Part shown: piece by piece, positions 36,901 to 43,188 of the stretch | Numbering within the stretch: the first letter of the stretch is position 1 | Layout: every line of letters begins with the position of its first letter | NCBI RefSeq assembly: GCF_003589595.1 | Contig: NW_020653993.1 | Location: 7,249,622-7,313,621, forward strand | Direction of reading: 5' to 3' | From: Hyposmocoma kahamanoa | Taxonomy: Eukaryota > Arthropoda > Insecta > Lepidoptera > Cosmopterigidae | Length of the DNA: 64,000 nt | Made by a program: the position numbers and the translations under genes | The notes under the pieces: model-generated | Told to the model about the DNA's origin: nothing | Databases searched by the model: none | Seen by the model: only the letters and a program-made list of their open reading frames with translations

Positions 36901-39500
36901 AAGACCAGCTTGCCACGGTACGTTGGGAGACGATCATCGATCACTACGTCCACCCAACGTCCGTACTGCCAGAAGCTGGAAACAGTTAATCATGTTGACA
37001 TTAATTTACTCAAATGGAGAGTGTGGTCGTTCATTGGTTTGGTCAATGGATTTATGTCAACCGTTTTTAACATTTTTTAAATATTTGGATGTTACAAATC
37101 ACTTAGATTATGTTTGTAAAATGTAGACGAGACGACAAGCTACAATATGTTATTTTAAAATCTAAATTTTCGCGTTTTAGTGGGTTTAATATATTATTGT
37201 TTCATCCATTTTCGGTGGCGGTTTTATGTTATGCTTGTCACTGACACAAAAATTACTCTTCTTCTTAATATAAATAACATTCTCACCTCACTATCTCGGA
37301 AAGGTTCTCTATCTCATTAGAAATCTGCTAGCGTGGAAAAGGTTTTTGAAATTCGATCTTGGCGATGGACTGTGGTGTACCTAATTTTTTCTTTCGATGA
37401 AAAAAGAAAACAAGATGACACGTTCAATTACGCGATTTGTCGTACATTATTTATGTAATAGGTATAAATCCGTTGGTATATTTGATTCTTATTATTGTTG
37501 ACATTGAACTGACGACGATAAATAATTTTGTTTATTAAAATTTATTTGTTATTCTCAGGATTCTATTTTTGAACTCGAATCTTAGGACTCCTTCACTTGC
37601 TCAAGTTTCAATACCGGCACTCGTGTCAAACAATAACTTTGCAGCCTTGCATAACAAATAACCATTTCGTAAATGTACTGTGACGCTAGCGTAAGAATGT
37701 TAATCTCTTTAAACTTATCTCTCAAAGACACTCTGAAAATAGCTGAAGTAAACCAATCTGTTTCGACGTCTAAAAGTTTTCGTATTTTTTTAATCACGTA
37801 CGCTGCAAAGCTGAGCCGTTTCAAACTAATAACTGATATCACTTTTAAATATCAACTCTCGTTTGCTTAGTGCAAACGCAATTGCAATCACAAATTAGAA
37901 AGCTTAAATAGTACAGCGCCAACAACTGACCTGTGTGTACGTCTCCGTATAGTATTTATTGTAATAAACATAATATGTGTAACAAAGGGGGATGGGGGTT
38001 CTGTTCCGTTCTGTGGTGTGGGAAAAGCAGCAAAACATTTAATTACAACACAAACGGAATACATTTCATCGGTAATTAAATACTAACTTGTAATTTTTCA
38101 ATTTTCATCCATTATAGCAAAGCTCAAGTTAAACTGGTCGATTTGAAGAGAAACAATTGACGACACCCGTCAATTGTTTTGAATTCGGGCTGGCCAATCG
38201 GGACGCAGTTGTCATCGTAATGATTTGGCAGAATAATTTTCAAACAAATTAAATGAAATTTCGTCTCTATTTCTGGTTATGTACTCGATGTTGAGAGCGA
38301 TCCATTTAAATATTTTTATTTTGGTGCAAAAGTAAAATTTGATGAATTTATTAAAAGTCATGGAACAAAAGTTCTTGTTTATGATGTTAGTCATATAGTC
38401 TTTTTTTTTATTACAAGATAATTGCGCATTTGTCCTGTGGTTGTCAGTATTTTATAAATAATCCTATCCTAGTTCGACTAGATTCGACGCCGCCCGGTCT
38501 AGTGGTATAACGTAAGTGCTTTTACCGGAAATGGAAGACACCGGCGTAGTCTTCATCGAAGCTCTGGTCATCCGGCACCACTTGGAAGAACAATCTGCAA
38601 GAAAACAATGAAGTACGCTTTCAGCGGTCAAAGTCACAAAGTACCTACATTTTTTTGGATTGAAAAAGTACAGAGAACAAACAATCAAGGGATCAATTTT
38701 ATTATTAGTCAAGACTATCAACTAGACATCATTTAAGTATGCATGCTCCATCGTCAATGTCATCGTCACTTTCCATCAGGTGAGTTGGAGGTCAAATGCG
38801 CACCTATTTTACCATAAAAAAACTACAAATTAAGTTAAATTTCACTTTAAACTCAAGTTATTTCTATAGTGATATAACCCGGGACTTTGTAATCCAGTGC
38901 CCATATTGCAAACAGTTGGGACACCGAGGTCGTCAGCTAGTAGTATGGCAGTGCTCAAATGCGGCTTGAGCGCTGTACTGCGAAAGATTTTGAGCAGTTC
39001 CATAATGTCTACCCGCTGCTGCTCTAAAACGATCGTATGAAACACGAATAAAAGCTTTTGTCTCGCTTTTTAGGTCTTGCAAAGAGAATATTTCAAAACT
39101 CACTTCCTGTACAGTGTCAAGTTGGCAACAGCGGCAAGCAGCCAGCAGTCTCCCAGCTCGCCCTGTTGCACGTCGAAACGGCTGTACCCCTCCACGAACA
39201 ACTGCGGCTCGTCGCATATTTCCTATAAAATGTGTGTTTTTAGAAATAAGTCCACCATTAGCGGGCTTTACATAGACACTCTATTAGTGAAACATAGCCC
39301 CACTCATCTAAGTAAGAACTTACATGAGGCCGCAGCCAAGTAATGGGACGGTCAAGACGCTCCTTGTAGTATAAACTTCTATCAACGGGCGGGAACTCAG
39401 GGTCTTCGAAGAGCGTTCTGTCTGCGAGACAACGTGAGCGAATCTCTTTGAAATCTTGGTACGTCGCTGGGCCGTAAGATGTTGTGCGGGTTTCTCCGAG
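12879..39500 (-). CDS. CalpA: Calpain-A-like calcium-dependent cysteine protease, 18 exons, 5' end missing
   Basis: Cytosolic calcium-activated protease. Exons in transcript order: 39324-39500, 39104-39222, 38526-38594, 36841-36975, 35914-36082, 34870-35051, 33596-33709, 33381-33487, 33019-33128, 31856-32052, 29992-30099, 29397-29439, 27786-27915, 20023-20220, 17667-17794, 16870-16991, 16256-16329, 12879-12961. Together they total 2265 bases, exactly 755 codons including TAG, and all junction phases agree. Numbering from the first visible residue, the triad is Cys85 (GELGDCWLL), His241 ([10 protein letters not shown]) and Asn269 ([12 protein letters not shown]), so the enzyme should be active. 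A C2-like region (about 285-510), the CalpA-type insert (555-620) and a penta-EF-hand domain follow. The order matches Drosophila CalpA as I remember it. The N-terminal exon, about 60-80 residues in the fly, was not found. Introns are full of transposons. Confidence 0.95.
13600..13770 (+). repeat. Repeat R1, partial copy
   Basis: 3' half of R1: GGTGAAATTACAGGCACG, CTTATGTCTCAGGGTAACGG, GTTATGGACAG and GCGCACGACTTG, with an A-rich end. In the last CalpA intron. Confidence 0.85.
14640..14900 (+). repeat. Repeat R1 copy
   Basis: Nearly full 5' part (CTTGTGAAAGAGTTCG, GCCGCCAAGCAGTAATG), truncated before the 3' end. In the last CalpA intron. Confidence 0.85.
15180..15440. mobile_element. GC-rich imperfect inverted repeat
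   Basis: The left end CCCCCCACACTAACGTC and the right end GACGCTAGTGTGTGGGG are complementary with few mismatches. Inner blocks rich in CGACG/CGTCG also pair roughly. It looks like a non-autonomous DNA element in the last CalpA intron; the exact ends are unclear. Confidence 0.55.
16256..16329 (-). CDS. CalpA: CalpA exon q: EF-hand
   Basis: Residues 704-727. It includes [20 protein letters not shown], near-identical to calpain consensus. The donor is G/GTAAGA, phase 1. Confidence 0.96.
16870..16991 (-). CDS. CalpA: CalpA exon p: EF-hand
   Basis: Residues 663-702. It includes [20 protein letters not shown] and [19 protein letters not shown]. The loop position that normally holds Glu is Asn here, and the fly loop as I remember it also lacks Glu there. 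The acceptor is TTCCTTTAG and the donor AG/GTACGT. Confidence 0.95.
17195..17350 (+). repeat. Interspersed repeat Q, copy 1
   Basis: Shares GATGGAAAGTGAC, AAAGGCCCAAGT and GAATTCCACTCCATAGCCGTT with 51560-51720. Non-coding, in a CalpA intron. Confidence 0.65.
17667..17794 (-). CDS. CalpA: CalpA exon o: canonical EF-hand
   Basis: Residues 621-662. It includes [20 protein letters not shown] and the loop [12 protein letters not shown], a complete calcium-binding EF-hand with acidic ligands at positions 1, 3 and 12. The acceptor is TTTCAACAG and the donor AGA/GTGAGT. Confidence 0.96.
18000..18510. mobile_element. Possible MITE with short inverted ends
   Basis: TTTTTTATGGAAATGGAGG near 18010 has an inverted, slightly changed partner CCTCCATTTCTATAAAAAA near 18486. 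The AT-rich interior is unrecognised. Confidence 0.4.
18677..18845 (+). repeat. tRNA-like SINE, second type
   Basis: The head ACCTCCGTGGTCGAGCGG is A-box-like and CAGACCGAGGCCCC is a poor B-box. The tail CCATAACACAAGTGCTTTAG is a typical lepidopteran SINE end. In a CalpA intron. Confidence 0.55.
19364..19910 (+). repeat. Diverged tandem array of about 50-60 bp units, interrupted
   Basis: Recurring words: AGTAACCAAGCTATCGTGACG, TATAGAACGCGCTTG and TCTGGCAGATC. At least five units occur at 19364-19600 and one more at 19863-19910. The gap is filled by the fold-back element at 19609-19822. Confidence 0.7.
19609..19822. mobile_element. Fold-back MITE inside the tandem array
   Basis: The arms GGAATAGGGTGTTC and GAACACCCTATTCC are complementary, and inner blocks (AAGGAGTGA/TCACTCCTT, AATTAATTA) continue the pairing over most of the element. 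It separates units of the tandem array and so inserted later. Confidence 0.75.
20023..20220 (-). CDS. CalpA: CalpA exon n: glycine and cysteine insert
   Basis: Residues 555-619. A seven-glycine run is followed by [20 protein letters not shown] and a Gln/Pro-rich tail. It sits where fly CalpA carries its own hydrophobic insert (GLLSLICGPFLK), splitting the EF-hand domain. The acceptor CGCTCTAG is weak in pyrimidines, but 198 bases fit both phases exactly. It lies isolated between 2.2-kb and 7.6-kb introns, so alternative skipping is conceivable. Skipping would also keep frame, since 198 is divisible by 3. Confidence 0.88.
20290..21430. other. CalpA intron DNA, nothing recognised
   Basis: No gene, RNA or repeat with a recognisable family. 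A T/C-rich stretch lies at about 20520-20630. Confidence 0.4.
21440..21640 (+). pseudogene. Non-LTR retrotransposon C-terminal remnant
   Basis: The frame reads [30 protein letters not shown], stop, then [15 protein letters not shown]. This is the GRPR..W.D....AQ.R..W...EAK.HF signature of non-LTR pol C-termini. The in-frame TGA replaces the usual Trp. Confidence 0.75.
22021..22106. repeat. Imperfect hairpin, 36-bp arms, 12-base loop
   Basis: Arms at 22022-22057 and 22070-22105 pair at 32 of 36 positions. Three of the four differences are G-T wobbles if the plus strand is transcribed. A third related block follows at 22103-22128. In a CalpA intron. Confidence 0.8.
22459..22732. mobile_element. 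MITE with inverted ends
   Basis: CTAACATCATAAACAACAAC near 22460 has an inverted partner GTTGTTTATGATGTTAG near 22708. The same end sequence occurs alone near 38358-38395. Confidence 0.6.
23491..23550 (+). repeat. Four tandem 15-bp units
   Basis: The unit TTAAAAGTTAAGAGT is repeated four times with one or two base changes. Confidence 0.95.
24217..24362 (-). repeat. tRNA-derived SINE S3, tRNA-like copy
   Basis: The minus strand shows a tRNA-like fold: acceptor CGAACTG with CAGGTCG (6 of 7 pairs), D arm GCTTAGTTGG..AAGC, and T arm with GGTTCGAGTCC. The anticodon arm does not pair, so it is a SINE or pseudo-tRNA rather than a working tRNA gene. Confidence 0.65.
24506..24765 (+). repeat. Repeat R1 copy
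   Basis: CTTGTGAAAGAGTTCGTCCA through GCGCACGATTCGTTCGTC, with the middle hairpin region deleted, and an ATTATAAAAAA end. Confidence 0.85.
24845..24870. repeat. AT dinucleotide microsatellite
   Basis: About ten uninterrupted TA repeats. Confidence 0.9.
25200..25690 (+). repeat. Repeat R1 copy split by a SINE
   Basis: The R1 5' end (CTTGTGAAAGAG) is at 25200-25244 and the remainder from about 25458 (AAGTACTGTCACCTTACC) to 25690. The gap is the S2 SINE on the opposite strand. Confidence 0.85.
25247..25455 (-). repeat. tRNA-headed SINE S2, nested copy
   Basis: Same landmarks as 10550-10762: CGAACGGTAACC at the head on the minus strand and GGGAGAAATACTTGTATGGCG in the body. Inserted in R1. Confidence 0.85.
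25750..25913. mobile_element. Fold-back MITE, GGGTCGTATT family, copy 3
   Basis: Complete inverted-repeat element flanked by TAA on both sides (25747-25749, 25914-25916). A second partial GGGTCGTATT starts right after it at 25917. Confidence 0.88.
26315..26612. mobile_element. Long inverted repeat, about 65-bp arms
   Basis: The left arm (26315-26385) and right arm (26540-26612) share GTAAAGTATCGTATGTC, AATTGCCAAGTTTACAGGGG and TTTTAAAGTTCT in opposite orientation, with a central region of about 150 bases. Likely fold-back element in a CalpA intron. Confidence 0.8.
26700..27780. other. CalpA intron DNA, one M fragment
   Basis: Apart from an inverted fragment of repeat M at 26698-26785 (CAATGCAGATTGAGC), nothing is recognised. 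Confidence 0.4.
27786..27915 (-). CDS. CalpA: CalpA exon m: first EF-hand unit
   Basis: Residues 511-553. It includes [18 protein letters not shown] and [20 protein letters not shown], the first unit of the penta-EF-hand domain. The donor is G/GTATGT, phase 1. Confidence 0.94.
28005..28600. mobile_element. MITE with about 30-bp inverted ends
   Basis: Left end TTTTTTGAAAACGGAGTAAA followed by ATGACAATTGC; right end is the complement (TGTCATTTTACTCCATCTTC). The interior has several ATCGAT-containing words. It fills much of the CalpA intron between the 27786 and 29397 exons. Confidence 0.75.
28610..29210. other. CalpA intron DNA, nothing recognised
   Basis: AT-rich, no family recognised. Confidence 0.4.
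29215..29340 (-). repeat. tRNA-derived SINE S3, second copy
   Basis: The minus strand reads CGGTCTGTAGCTCAGTTG with acceptor partner CAGATCG and a pairing D arm. The T arm is degraded (GCGAGTCCTG). Confidence 0.65.
29397..29439 (-). CDS. CalpA: CalpA exon l: 43-base linker exon
   Basis: Very short exon (14 codons plus one base) reading [14 protein letters not shown]. It aligns with the acidic linker between domain III and the EF-hand domain of fly CalpA. Its length is required to keep frame between the flanking exons. Confidence 0.85.
29676..29905 (+). pseudogene. Possible retrotransposon-derived fragment
   Basis: A plus-strand frame includes [19 protein letters not shown], which recalls the C-terminal CxxCGR.F.SRIGL knuckle found in some non-LTR pol proteins. 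Only part of the motif is present; low confidence. Confidence 0.3.
29992..30099 (-). CDS. CalpA: CalpA exon k: end of C2-like domain
   Basis: Residues 461-495. It includes [20 protein letters not shown] and [13 protein letters not shown], the conserved last strands of domain III. The acceptor is TTTTCCAG and the donor GC/GTGAGT. Confidence 0.95.
30811..31090 (+). repeat. Repeat R1 copy
   Basis: CTTGTGAAAGAGTTCGTCCA, AAGCAGTAATGTGAGCATTA and GCACGACTTGTTCGTCCCGT, ending in AATAAAAAAAG. Confidence 0.9.
31590..31835 (+). repeat. Repeat D, copy 1
   Basis: CTTCAAAAAAGGAGGACGTT, TGTATGTATGTTACG, AACCGATTTTGATAATTC and ATTGGAAAGTGGGTACCT. Family ends AACCGACTTC and GAGGTCGGTT are inverted in better copies (49436, 58060). 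Confidence 0.75.
31856..32052 (-). CDS. CalpA: CalpA exon j: C2-like domain
   Basis: Residues 395-459. It includes [20 protein letters not shown] and INLREVSAR, very close to remembered fly CalpA. The acceptor is TCTTCCAG and the donor AG/GTAACT. Confidence 0.96.
32179..32400 (-). repeat. Repeat R1 copy, minus strand
   Basis: GTGACGGGATGAACAAGTGG at the left end, then CATAACAGATGCAGTTG and the complement of GGTGAAAACAACAGGCACATG. Confidence 0.8.
32519..32695 (+). repeat. tRNA-headed SINE S2 copy
   Basis: GCCTCCGTGGCCGAGCGGTT (A box) and GGTTCGATTCCCGG (B box), body TTGTGGTTGTCTATGTGTG, end TTTCCGTAGTGCAC. The best-preserved head of the family. Confidence 0.9.
33019..33128 (-). CDS. CalpA: CalpA exon i: C2-like domain, acidic loop
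   Basis: Residues 359-394. It includes [19 protein letters not shown] followed by an acidic [10 protein letters not shown] stretch, the acidic loop typical of calpain domain III. The donor is ACT/GTACGT, phase 0. Confidence 0.95.
33238..33362 (+). repeat. tRNA-headed SINE S2, 5'-truncated copy
   Basis: Begins at the B box (GGGTTCTATTCCCGGGTCGG) and continues through GGAGAAATATTTGTATGG to GTGTGTCCATGGCAC. It lies 19 bases from the CalpA exon at 33381-33487. Confidence 0.8.
33381..33487 (-). CDS. CalpA: CalpA exon h: start of C2-like domain
   Basis: Residues 323-357. It includes [11 protein letters not shown] and [15 protein letters not shown], the entry to the calpain C2-like (domain III) region. 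Splice sites are TTGCAG and G/GTAATA. Four cysteines lie in this exon. Confidence 0.95.
33596..33709 (-). CDS. CalpA: CalpA exon g: end of protease core
   Basis: Residues 285-321. It includes [20 protein letters not shown] and [16 protein letters not shown], the conserved end of the calpain protease core. The acceptor is TTTTTAG and the donor AG/GTGCCT. Confidence 0.95.
33985..34258 (+). repeat. Repeat R1 copy
   Basis: GTAGCAGTAGAGTTCCTCGT, GCCGCCAAGCAGTAATGTGA and GCACGACTTGTTCGTCCCGT, ATATCATAAAAAAA end. An internal block before the 3' part is deleted. Confidence 0.88.
34296..34780 (+). repeat. Repeat P, uninterrupted copy
   Basis: TGTTCAAAAACAGCAATTTACG, TTGTTAGAACAAATTTCTTA, TACATAATTAGGCATTAAAACACTCG. 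It matches 54690-55445 in inverted orientation, where a hAT-type MITE interrupts it. Confidence 0.85.
34870..35051 (-). CDS. CalpA: CalpA exon f: catalytic His and Asn, extreme GC3
   Basis: Residues 224-283. It carries [13 protein letters not shown] (His241) and [18 protein letters not shown] (Asn269). Each of the 60 complete codons ends in G or C, which makes this a GC island between AT-rich introns; neighbouring exons use mixed third bases. The acceptor is TTTCCAG and the donor AA/GTCAGT. The reading frame fits the flanking exons, so it is a functional part of the gene. Confidence 0.96.
35213..35562 (+). repeat. Diverged repeat K, copy 2
   Basis: Partner of 6640-7010, with CCTGTCAAAAGTTGAAG, AATCTCGTTTTTCTTTTCG and GAAATAAAACTTTAAACATA. 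It abuts the mariner fragment and may be part of the same element. Confidence 0.55.
35562..35832 (-). pseudogene. Mariner-type transposase fragment
   Basis: The minus-strand frame includes [33 protein letters not shown] and [11 protein letters not shown], the middle of a mariner (DD34D) transposase. After a frameshift the catalytic HDNA motif follows at about 35565. Both ends of the gene are missing. It sits in the CalpA intron next to the GC-rich exon. Confidence 0.85.
35914..36082 (-). CDS. CalpA: CalpA exon e: end of PC1, start of PC2
   Basis: Residues 168-223. It includes [20 protein letters not shown] and MGCSIE. Its base composition is ordinary, in contrast to the next exon. The acceptor is TTTCAG and the donor GAG/GTATTA, phase 0. 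Confidence 0.96.
36450..36745 (-). repeat. Interspersed repeat M, copy 2
   Basis: Inverted relative to 7734-7990: GCTCAATTTATGTTGCGGC, TAATGAACTTTATGGTC, GTGTGACGTACACAC, then CG-rich GCGCATTCGCGAGAATTCC and a longer GC-rich end. Confidence 0.7.
36841..36975 (-). CDS. CalpA: CalpA exon d: protease core PC1
   Basis: Residues 123-166. It includes [18 protein letters not shown] and [15 protein letters not shown], hallmark strings of calpain protease subdomain 1. The acceptor is TTTCCAG and the donor AA/GTAAGT. Confidence 0.96.
37100..37800. other. CalpA intron DNA, nothing recognised
   Basis: AT-rich, no family recognised. Confidence 0.35.
37811..38292 (+). repeat. Arm of a large dispersed inverted repeat, copy 1
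   Basis: Matches 40197-40600 in opposite orientation: ATCACAAATTAGAAAGCT, TACAGCGCCAACAACTGACC, GAATTCGGGCTGGCCAATCG and TCGTCTCTATTTCTGGTTAT. It lies in the intron before the 38526-38594 exon. Confidence 0.8.
38526..38594 (-). CDS. CalpA: CalpA exon c: protease core PC1
   Basis: Short 69-base exon for residues 100-121 with split codons at both ends. It includes [20 protein letters not shown], the calpain region after the active-site helix. The acceptor is TTGCAG and the donor CG/GTAAAA. Confidence 0.93.
39104..39222 (-). CDS. CalpA: CalpA exon b: catalytic cysteine
   Basis: Residues 60-98 plus two bases. It contains [17 protein letters not shown], the calpain active-site cysteine motif with the conserved Trp after Cys85. 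The acceptor is TTTTATAG and the donor AA/GTGAGT. Confidence 0.96.
39324..39500 (-). CDS. CalpA: CalpA exon a: start of protease core
   Basis: 59 codons, residues 1-59, including [16 protein letters not shown] and RPITWLRPH, the usual calpain lead-in to the protease core. The acceptor is TTGTACACAG and the donor CAT/GTAAGT, phase 0 at both ends. The reading frame stays open upstream through the acceptor, with two ATG codons about 30 bases before it (near 39530). An unspliced alternative start there is therefore possible. The normal upstream exon was not located. Confidence 0.93.
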
Positions 39501-39509
39501 CTGTGTACA

Positions 39510-40190
39510 AATAATATAATTATCAGACATCATCCCAATGAGGCTACAAGCTACGTGGGGTGCACGAAAAGACTTCGTTGCGCGATGTACTGTGATGATG
39601 CGACCGCCTCCATCGTCATTCCGTATTTGCTCTGGTTCGTGGCAATTACTTTTTAAATTTTGAATTGTTCTCTAATTATTTTCACATTGCTTCGTGCCGT
39701 AATCACTCTCCATTAAATGTCTGAAGCGAACAGACGTGCTATCTCCCATCATACTAAATTACAAATACAAGTTTCTTATATGCGTTTAACGATGAAACGT
39801 GTTCATACATGTTCATCACATACATTTTGTAGAAAAGTTCATAATGTCGAACAGCGTTACGTAACAGTTCCTGTTACGTCAAGAAATGACAAACCTCCGC
39901 CAACAGGAACAATCTACAGGACATGCTTGAGAGGTGCCGCCAGCAACGCGTTTCGGTACATCCCTTTCCGAAGTCTGGCGTACCTTGGGCACAATCGGCA
40001 AGTACCTTACGCCGATGAGCAAATCCTTTCACCACGATGGCAAGCATTGTTGATTATTGTGTATGCCATCGATACGATGAGAAGAAGATTGTACATTAAA
40101 ATGTACTAAATATAATTACATGCTTTAGTTAGGTCATATACGTAGAATATAAAGGTCCAAATTTGAATGCTAGGTATATTTTCATGATAA
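39510..40190. other. Non-repetitive-looking block upstream of the first visible CalpA exon
   Basis: The minus-strand frame of the first CalpA exon stays open to about 39690. On the plus strand a 130-codon frame (39717-40109) exists but shows no family signature. A short GC-richer block is at 39540-39650. No N-terminal CalpA exon could be supported here. Confidence 0.35.
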
Positions 40191-40196
40191 TGCACA

Positions 40197-40648
40197 ATCG
40201 AGTATATAACCAGAAATAGACACGAAATTTAGTATTATTTGTATGAAAATTATTCTACCAAATCATTACGGTGACAAATGCGCTTCGATTGGCCAGCCCG
40301 AATTCGAAACAATTGACTGGTGTCGTCAAATTGAAAAATTACATATTTAATTACCGATGAAATGTGATTCCGATTATTTCGTAATTAGATGTTTTTCTGT
40401 TTTCCTACACTACCGAATGGAACAGCCCCCCGTTGTTAGAGATTATCTTTATTACAATAAATACATAATATTTTTCGAATATACGGAGGCGTACATACAG
40501 GTCAGTTGTTGGCGCTGTACTATTTCAGCTTTCTAATTTGTGATTTCATCGCAAACGAGAGTTGATATCTAAAAGTGAGAGTGAGTGAAAGTGCCAGGGA
40601 TGGGTGGCCCTTATTTCGTCTCTATTTCTGGTTATATACTCGATGTAA
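40197..40648 (-). mobile_element. MITE with about 30-bp inverted ends, copy 2 of the 37811 family
   Basis: Left end ATCGAGTATATAACCAGAAA and right end TTTCTGGTTATATACTCGAT are exact complements over this stretch. The interior matches 37811-38292 inverted. Confidence 0.85.
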
Positions 40649-40684
40649 TGCACCTACACTGGGCGTTTCGTTTATGGTACTTTA

Positions 40685-40755
40685 TGACGGGACAAACAAG
40701 TCGTAAGTACGACTGGTAGTAAGCGGACATAGCTGTTGCGGTGCCACTCAGAGTA
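40685..40755 (-). repeat. Repeat R1, short fragment
   Basis: TGACGGGACAAACAAGTCGT then GTTGCGGTGCCACTCAGAG. Confidence 0.75.
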
Positions 40756-40867
40756 GAATAATAAATTGAAAGTAATAAACTTATTCATTATTAAGTGTTA
40801 ATTACATATTTGACTGCGACAGTTGTTTGCTAAGATTTTTGGACATCGATTTCATCTCAAAGTATAA

Positions 40868-40930
40868 GTAATATTTCGTTATAAAAACTAGCTTCCATTT
40901 CGTCCGCGGCAATGTAAACTGAGCCTACGT
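40868..40930 (-). repeat. Repeat M fragment
   Basis: TATTTCGTTATAAAAACTAG, GCGGCAATGTAAACTGAGCC. Confidence 0.5.
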
Positions 40931-41246
40931 GTAAGGCGTATTTAATTTTGTCAACATTATTACAGTCGTAATTTTATTGTTTACTTTATGAATTTATGAA
41001 TTTCCTTAACACATGTAATACAATAAATATATCAAAAATATGATTAATATGTAACTTTTCCTTACATTGTCCCAATATATAGGCAATACAACCTTTTGGT
41101 GGTGCCGTTTGCAAGCGTTACATGTACCTCATGGGCGCTTTGAGACTCTTTAATAATACATTATAAGATCATTCTGAATTTGGGTTTATTTCAAGGGATT
41201 TTTCGGCATCCCTACATGCAGGCGCAAATATGCAGCGGTATCCTTA

Positions 41247-41658
41247 GGGCGCGTTCCCATTATGTCGTAACGTTTTATTTATTGTTGGAGGACTGTCGCG
41301 TCTAGCCTGTTCCCATACACAACCATCTGTCGTGACTGTGTCGTGGACGTTTATTTTATGGTTGAACGACTGTCTTGTCTAGCTGGTCCCACTACACTTG
41401 TGACATTTTATCAATTCTCAGCAGCCGAATTGTCGTTTGCACGACAGAATCGTTTGAAGCTGCGATTATCTGTCGTCACATTTTTACCGTGGCGTTTTAT
41501 TTGTCGTCTGACGACTGTCGTTCTAGTTCTTACCATTGTCACGACAATCTGTCGTTGTAACCTCAAAAAGAACTTTAAAGAAAGAAATTTAAACATACAA
41601 ACTACGACACTTTAAACTGCACGAGTATCTGTCGTCACGACATAATGGGAACGCGTCC
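41247..41658. mobile_element. Harbinger-like MITE, 412 bp, TTA target duplication
   Basis: Ends GGGCGCGTTCCCATTATGTC and GACATAATGGGAACGCGTCC, flanked by TTA at 41244-41246 and 41659-41661. The interior repeats CTGTCGT/ACGACAG many times. The 3-bp TTA/TAA duplication fits the PIF/Harbinger superfamily. Confidence 0.85.
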
Positions 41659-41945
41659 TTAGGCATGCCGAGGCGTACCGTCGCAATATCATCGTGCTCG
41701 CGCTTATATTCAAGCGCAAACTTTAGACTCAGTGCCTCTACCACTAGATTACAGTGACAGTTATCGATAGCGAGCGCGTAAAATGTTTGTATACAAAATG
41801 TTGTATAGAAACATTTTCCTTCACACTTTCCTGCTTGTGACCCTAAAGTCGCTGTATAATTTGCCATATGAAATTGTGAAATATGTTTAGATTCAAAAAA
41901 AGATGGCTTCATCTGATTCTTCTTCGGTTAACATTTTTTTTATGA

Positions 41946-42035
41946 AAGTAAGTGATGGGACGAACAAGCCGTGCGCCTGATGGTAAACGACACGCCTGTA
42001 ACATTTGCAGTTAAAATAACAGTTGCAGTGCCACT
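41946..42035 (-). repeat. Repeat R1, partial copy
   Basis: GTGATGGGACGAACAAGCCG, GCGCCTGATGGTAAACGACA, CAGTTGCAGTGCCACT. Confidence 0.8.
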
Positions 42036-42039
42036 AGTA

Positions 42040-43020
42040 CCCGGTATGAAAAATGCATTTTGTATTTGTCCTTATAGTTCGTTTAGTTTTCTGTCTTTTT
42101 TATTGTTGTATTACCTACTTGCTGATGTGGCTGCTGTTTTATAAACCCTCCTAGCGTTTGCTAAGCAGTTTATGTTGTGGAAATCCGTTAACGAGGCTAA
42201 ATAGTCATCCTTACGTACAACCATGTTAATAATAATAATAATAAATTTACCTATAATGTATAAAATAAATAAAATAGCCCGATAGACGCAGAATATACTC
42301 GCGTAGAGTATTATAAGTCTATAGTACAGTCTGATTTATTAGTTTTAAATCTGATATGGTGGTGCTAGTAGGCATCAATATTGTGTAGCGACTAGAAGAA
42401 GTATCTATCTAGGTGAAGACTGAAACTCAGCACGGCTGAATCTCATCCTTTTTGTTCATTTCTTCTTCTGTTTTTATTGTTTATTGATTCGCTTATATTA
42501 TTGGTAATGTGTTTTGTGTATAAACAAATGTATTTTTATTTATTTATTTAAAAAATCTGTAACAAGTCGTTTGCTGTTCAAACCTTTTTTTGTTTATTTA
42601 ATCTCTCAATTATTTTTTTGCTAATAGAGATAAGGCTTGCAATGTCCAAATTCGTAAAAGTTTATAGGGAGTTTGGTTCAAGGTCGTCTTGCCGAAATAC
42701 GGTTTATAAAAATGTAAACATATTCGAACAAAAGCGATTCGAAACAATAAACGAACAATGTGAAATGCGTAAAGGTGCGTAAAGCAAGATGTGGAGTTAC
42801 GTCTATTTGCCAAGTTTTTTTTTGAAGTCGGTTAAAAAGAAATTCTGTATGGCGAGTCATATAAGGCCCACTCTAGGAACTAATTTAAAAGAGTAGCCGT
42901 TATAGAGATCGATAAGGAGGATTATAAATTAACATTACAGTTACATAAAAATTTGTTAATTAAGTTAGTTACTCAATTACCGTTTTCAATATTTACCTGC
43001 ATTGTATCTAAGAAATATTT
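42040..43020. other. AT-rich DNA, one repeat D end
   Basis: TTTTTTTTTGAAGTCGGTTA at about 42815 is an inverted end of repeat D. Otherwise nothing is recognised. Confidence 0.4.
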
Positions 43021-43024
43021 TGAA

Positions 43025-43185
43025 CAGTCTTCAAAAAAGGAGTAGGTTTTCAATTCGACTGTGTTTTTATGTGTATATGTTACGCAATTACGCCGAAATT
43101 TATGAACAGATTTCGATGATTCTAATATAATGATTTGTAGGAAATATTAGACCTCTATAATAAGGATGGCAAATTAGAGGATGCA
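43025..43185 (+). repeat. Repeat D, copy 2
   Basis: CTTCAAAAAAGGAGTAGG, TTCAATTCGACTGTG, ATATGTTACGCAATTACG, AACAGATTTCGATGATTC. Interrupted on the right by the hAT MITE. Confidence 0.7.
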
Positions 43186-43188
43186 TCC

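Noticed and set aside
39717..40109. 130-codon plus-strand open frame
   Set aside because: No family motif, no splice context and no coding-like composition I could defend. Mentioned only as part of the unrecognised block.
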